Shown one piece after another: positions 59,884 to 64,000 of a stretch of 64,000 nucleotides of DNA. The position numbers were made by a program, and so were the translations under genes. The DNA comes from Sanderia malayensis. Its lineage: Eukaryota > Cnidaria > Scyphozoa > Semaeostomeae > Pelagiidae. The stretch is from contig RQOL01000772.1 in NCBI GenBank assembly GCA_013076295.1, positions 3,377,087-3,441,086 on the forward strand, in the 5' to 3' direction. The number at the start of each line of letters is the position of its first letter. Within the stretch, counting starts at the first letter, position 1. Below the pieces are notes generated by a model. The model was not told the DNA's origin, made no database searches, and saw only the letters and a list, made by a program, of their open reading frames with translations.

Positions 59884-60536
59884 ATCTCTTACACTGTATT
59901 TAAATCTCTTACACTTATATTTGTTATTTTTGTGCAAGCTGACAACCAATCGTACACATGTTGTAGTATATTAAAATTTGTTGATATAATCTTTTTGTTG
60001 TAAAAGTATAAGTACAGTAGTAAGTATGGATGAATGCCTGTTATGTTTATGCTCAAGTGGTCAACGTTATTAGGAGATTGTGATTTTATTTGTAACAAAC
60101 TTTTATTAATTAATATATGTTATATTTTGAAAAGCAATTTATCGTTATCATTAATTTAATAACAGGAGTTTAATGGTTAGGAGGGTGTGGTCATGATTCT
60201 ATGCTTCATACCTCCTAAAGTTATTAAGGTTAAATAAAATGCATCTTTATTATGTGGATTGTTGCATGATTATCTTTGATCCAATGCTTGATCAAATTAA
60301 GAAAATATAAAATTTTCTGTCTGCATTATCGTTATAATTTTAACCTTGAATAATTCTGACTTTTTTGCACACATAAAAGAAATTGAATATTTGGGTTTTG
60401 TCATAAAGCTATGCTGATTTTCTTGGCTATTACTATTCATTTTATGAAAAACAGTATTCAAAATACATTGTTTATGAAAGAAAGGAGAAGCCCATGACTT
60501 ACTAATGCAAAGTGACAGGCAAGCATTCATTAATAC
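59884..60536. other. Convergent intergenic region BCKDK / nucleoside hydrolase
   Basis: AT-rich, with the BCKDK AATAAA at 60,233-60,238. It should also contain the 3' UTR of the minus-strand hydrolase. No exon seen. Confidence 0.5.
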
Positions 60537-62044
60537 TCATGATGATACAGAATGAATGAGCATCTTCTCAATTTCAGGTATGTTAACTTTCGTGATTAAT
60601 TTAACATTTGATGGCGGCTTTCCCCTGTATCTTCTCTTGTCAACAACCATCATGCCATGGGTGTGCTCTCCATGCGGCTCAACAGTGGCATACACATCCA
60701 TTGCCTCTGCAATAACTGTGTCTCTATCAAGAGCAACACACATTGCCAAAGTATCTGCACTGTCAAACTTACGAAGATTATGTCTAGATATATGTTCTTC
60801 AATAACCAACTTGAAAGCACGTGATCTCTCATTATCTTTATTACAATATTCAACATTAAACTCTTCAGAGAATGGAGTGTGGGTAACTGTCTCCCATGGC
60901 ACAACTATCAAAGGACAGTCGTACTCCTTCAGCACAATGTGTGCCGCAATTGGGTCTACAGCAAAATTAAATTCTGCAGAAGCTGTCACGTTTCCCACAC
61001 CAGTGTGGTTACCACCAAGGATAATCACCTCCTTTAGATATTTTGGCAGTTCTGGTTGCAGTCGTATTGCCAATGCCAAATTTGTTAGTGGACCCAATGC
61101 AACAATGGAAATCTCACCTTTGTTCTGTGTGGCAAGGTCCACAATACAGTTTGCTGCATGCTGATCGGCTAACTGGGTTAAATCTGCTTCAACCTGATCC
61201 ATGCATCCAAGTAATCCATCAAAGCCGTGCCAGAATGATGCTTCATAACCATGTTGATCTGGGAAAAAACCAAAATCAATTAAATGGATTGTTTGAAAAT
61301 TGAAAAAGTATTTAGCAAATTGATAACTCCACTATACAAAAATATTGTAAAAATTTTTCTGACATGTTCACTGCTCATCACTCACTTCTTCATTGAATAC
61401 TATTGAATACTATTGAAAAAAAATTTTAAAGAAATAATTCTTAAGGATTGGCAGTGTGTGCCAGTCCCGTGGAAGAAAGTTTTATCATGTCAATGATTGA
61501 GTTGTTGTCCGCTGTAAATAAAGGATGAAAACAATATGGGTACCTAGGATTGGTGTCTTTGCCCCCTTGTGCACTGGCACATCATCTCTGTTAAAGAGTT
61601 TTCTTATTTTCAATGCATTTTTACATGTTTGGTCAAGGTTGACATTTCCATTCACACAAGTTACTGCCAGGACATCTGTGTTTGGCCATGTAAAAGCAAC
61701 ACCAAGTGCCATTGCATCATCAAATCCTGGGTCAACGTCAACAATTAGTTTCATTTTATCTGCTGTGGGTACTTCTGTCTTAATCCAGGATTTACGTCTG
61801 AAAAGTAGATATTCAAAGAGCATTTAAACTGCAGCAAAAGTTGTGGATGCTTTAACAGCCCTGACTGAGCTGAGGCGAGGCAAGCCTCCCTCTCAGCTAA
61901 GTCACAATTTTGGCTTTCATCTGTTTCAAAACGTTGAAAAATTTACCTTATACAACATGTGAAGAGCTGTGGCATGACAATACCACAACTTCGTGTTTTA
62001 TAAAGCTTTCTCAGGCCCAAAAAAATTGATCTTGTCTTGCTCAT
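60537..62044 (-). CDS. Inosine-uridine preferring nucleoside hydrolase family protein, N-terminally extended
   Basis: Three minus-strand exons keep phase and give 357 aa: 62044-61947, 61797-61544, 61258-60537. The family hydrolyses the N-glycosidic bond of nucleosides, with a calcium ion held by the DxDxxxDD motif. Here that is DVDPGFDDA (53-61). Other family marks are ALGPLTNLALA, GGNHTGVGNV, ASAEFNFAVDPIAAHIVL and the late calcium ligand in DSADTLAMCVALD. The usual family start would be Met48 (MKLIVDVDPG). Upstream of it, a spliced 47-residue extension begins MSKTRSIFLGLRKLYKTRS, rich in Arg and Lys and lacking acidic residues at first, so it may direct the protein to mitochondria. Human genomes lack a close functional equivalent, but such genes are common in invertebrates and fish. 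Start from Met48 on an alternative transcript is possible. Confidence 0.9.
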
Positions 62045-62287
62045 ACGCTGACTAAAAAGAACACGATGACGACTGAACTAAAGAAAAGAAGCAAAGCGGA
62101 AAAACCCTGACCGGAGGCCAAAAGATCTCATTGCATTGCGTCCCTGTGGTTAGTTCGTTTTTTTTCCCGAAGACCGCTTGCACGTGCTCCTTTAATGGCT
62201 GCTTAGGTTAGGTGAGCTTTGCTGGGTTAAGAATCAAGATAGAATAGAGTCGTGTTTTCCGGACTATGTACACCAAATTAAACGGTA
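62045..62287. promoter_or_regulatory. Short divergent (probably bidirectional) promoter
   Basis: Only 243 bp separate the start codons of the nucleoside hydrolase (-) and MRPL37 (+). There is no obvious TATA box. A shared promoter is inferred from distance and orientation alone. Confidence 0.5.
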
Positions 62288-64000
62288 ATGAGGTATTTAC
62301 GTAGACTAAAGAAAGCTGCAGGATGCTTTCATGGTTGCAGTAACTTTGCCAGCTTTCATGCTTTCAAGCACCAACAACTGTTAGGCCCGGACACGGCAGG
62401 CTTAAAGCCATGCTTCTTACCTTCAACATCTTCGACTTGGCTCAGAAATCTTGCAGTTGGTGGAACTCGCCATCTTGCTACGTCCCCGCGAGAAGTAAGC
62501 AACAACGATTTGGAAACTGCTTTCATTTATCAACAGCGAATTAATATTCTAGACGAGAAGAAGCAATGTTGTTATTTGACCAAGTCGATATTAAAGAACG
62601 AACTGCCTCAGGTGTACCAAAAGCCTCTCGATCTTGGCGACGAAGAACTTGGTAATATAATGAGAAAATTTGAACAGAATATAATAGATACAAGGTTGTT
62701 TTGTTCAGGAGAAGATCACCATAAACGACAAGAGAACTCTGTATTGGACATGTTTCTGAATATGTTGCATATAGTATGGACTTACACCTCACACAGGCAA
62801 GATGTTTACTCATATGTTGGATGACGAGATGAGATCCTTTCATCATAATCATCATCACAGTCACCACAGTCATCATCATAATCATGTTAATCATAATCTC
62901 AATCATCATCATAATCATGTTAATCATCATCTCAATCATCATCATAATCATGTTAATCATCTTCTCAGTCATCATCATAATCATGCTAATCATCTTCTCG
63001 ATCATCATTGTCTTTGTATACTTTGCTAGCGGCTATTAACATTCAAACCTGTTGTTTTAGATATCCCTCATATCTGAGCAGATGCCTCAATTACAAACAA
63101 CACTTCAATGCCGCTTTCACACGTCTTGAAAAGTACAATGTTCAGGTGACTGGAAAACCAGAGAAGAGCTTTCTAATCATGTCAAAGAAAACTCTTGATC
63201 AATTTGCACCTGATGAGGAAATAGTGCAATCAGGCCAACAGGAGATATGCTGGGATGAAGTTTTCAAACCAATATTCCACATGCAAGAGTTGAAGACATC
63301 ATTCAAGAGTGAAGGACCATTTTTGTCTGATGCACCATTTCCCAACCCACACACCCTGTTTATTGTTGCAGACAAGAGAATGGAAATGAAACATTTGATT
63401 GGTCAAGGTATGTAGATAGAGTGCCATTGATGTATACAGATGTTGCTTAATGTGTTGAACAACAGTGGAGGGAGAGATTTGTTTGAATAAAAGCATTCCA
63501 ATCTAAAGTAGAGTCAAACCTATCAGACTGAATAGAGCATACCTAAAGCAAATTATAATCAGGGGGGACAGATTTATGCCTGTTGAATCTGGATATTGAT
63601 TGATGTGGTAGTTAACTCATGTTAGTTAGCTCAGGTCCAAATGTATTTGATGTCAATTGTAATTTGCAGCCATTTAGTATTACTTAAAACATTGTAATAC
63701 TACAGAATCATTAACCCAGATGCTCTAGATTTGTAATGCTCTGTATCTTGTTTCAAAAGGTTTGCTGTATTCTTTTGCCAATGCTTACACACACGCCCTG
63801 GCACAGCCAGAGAATTCACTGGGCATGGACAGAATCAAACCAGTGTCTGTGCAATGCATCATCAACAATGGCCGTCATCTGACGTTTCTCTGCTATCAGT
63901 TGAACACGCTTGACTTTACAACAGACAATGGAGTTAAAAACCTTGCCTGGATAGAAGAGAATGTTCCAATGTTTGAAGATGCCCACCTTAAAATACCCGG
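62288..64000 (+). CDS. MRPL37: Mitochondrial large ribosomal subunit protein mL37 (3' partial)
   Basis: Three exons keep phase: 62288-62694, 63061-63407 and 63760 to the window end. The product is a structural protein of the mitochondrial large ribosomal subunit. The N-terminus is basic and hydroxylated (MRYLRRLKKAAGCFHG, HLATSPRE), as expected for a mitochondrial presequence. Matches to animal MRPL37 are CYLTKSILKNELPQVY, the RYPSYLSRC stretch that spans the first junction, PFPNPHTLFIVADKR, and QCIINNGRHLTFLCYQLNTL followed by GVKNLAWIEENVP. The paralogous mL65 (MRPS30) is less likely because of PHTL and GVKNLAW. The C-terminal exons lie beyond the window. The first donor (AAG/GTTGTT) is weak, but it is the one that fits phase and homology. 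Confidence 0.85.
62841..63008. repeat. ~36-bp CATCAT/AATCATGTTAAT minisatellite in MRPL37 intron 1
   Basis: Units built from CATCATCATAATCATGTTAA and ATCATCTCAATCATC recur about every 36 bp. The array reads as a His/Asn-rich frame on the plus strand and a Met/Ile-rich frame on the minus strand; both are artefacts of an intronic repeat. Confidence 0.85.

Noticed and set aside
62802..63029. His-rich ORF (and a Met/Ile-rich ORF on the other strand)
   Set aside because: Products of an intronic CATCAT-type minisatellite inside MRPL37; the real exons splice around it in phase.

Overview
The window is AT-rich animal genomic DNA. Genes are split by many short introns (22 coding exons in ULK, 14 in the MPHOSPH9-like gene), splice sites are GT-AG with one GC-AG, and intergenic gaps are compact. 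The proteins are animal-type (ULK, RILP-like, BCKDK, MRPL37, hephaestin-type ferroxidase). Many MITE-like elements and a pseudogene family common in invertebrates suggest an invertebrate, plausibly a cnidarian; the taxon is an inference. All gene models below were built by joining exons by hand. Seven complete models plus the MRPL37 fragment keep reading phase through every junction.

Layout. 0.4-2.1 kb: 3' end of a hephaestin/ceruloplasmin-like multicopper ferroxidase (+). 2.7-11.9 kb: a complete ULK/ATG1 autophagy kinase of 1031 codons (+). 11.9-18.8 kb: no confident gene, but a diverged inverted duplication and simple repeats. 19.0-21.5 kb: a 2.55-kb palindromic transposon remnant with 971-bp arms. 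21.8-23.3 kb: a protein ending in a UBZ4-like zinc finger (+). 24.1-29.1 and 30.4-35.5 kb: two tandem membrane-anchored gamma-glutamyltransferases with nearly identical exon structure and several intronic minisatellites. 36.4-37.3 kb: a C2H2 zinc-finger protein (-). 38.3-43.2 kb: a 4.9-kb Foldback/TU-like element made of inverted 9-bp satellite arrays, flanked by an 8-bp target duplication and inserted in a ~181-bp tandem repeat. 44.4-50.4 kb: an MPHOSPH9-like coiled-coil protein (+). 51.0-52.7 kb: mitochondrial rRNA 2'-O-methyltransferase MRM1 (+). 53.2-55.4 kb: a RILP-like Rab effector (-). 57.2-59.9 kb: branched-chain ketoacid dehydrogenase kinase (+). 60.5-62.0 kb: a nucleoside hydrolase with a possible mitochondrial presequence (-). 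62.3-64.0 kb: MRPL37, running off the end (+).

The right-hand 13 kb is rich in mitochondrial functions (MRM1, BCKDK, MRPL37, possibly the nucleoside hydrolase). This need not be functional clustering, but the nucleoside hydrolase and MRPL37 start only 243 bp apart in divergent orientation and probably share a promoter. The most unusual sequences are the Foldback-like element, the head-to-head palindrome, and an in-frame seven-fold amplification of a splice donor in the second gamma-glutamyltransferase gene.
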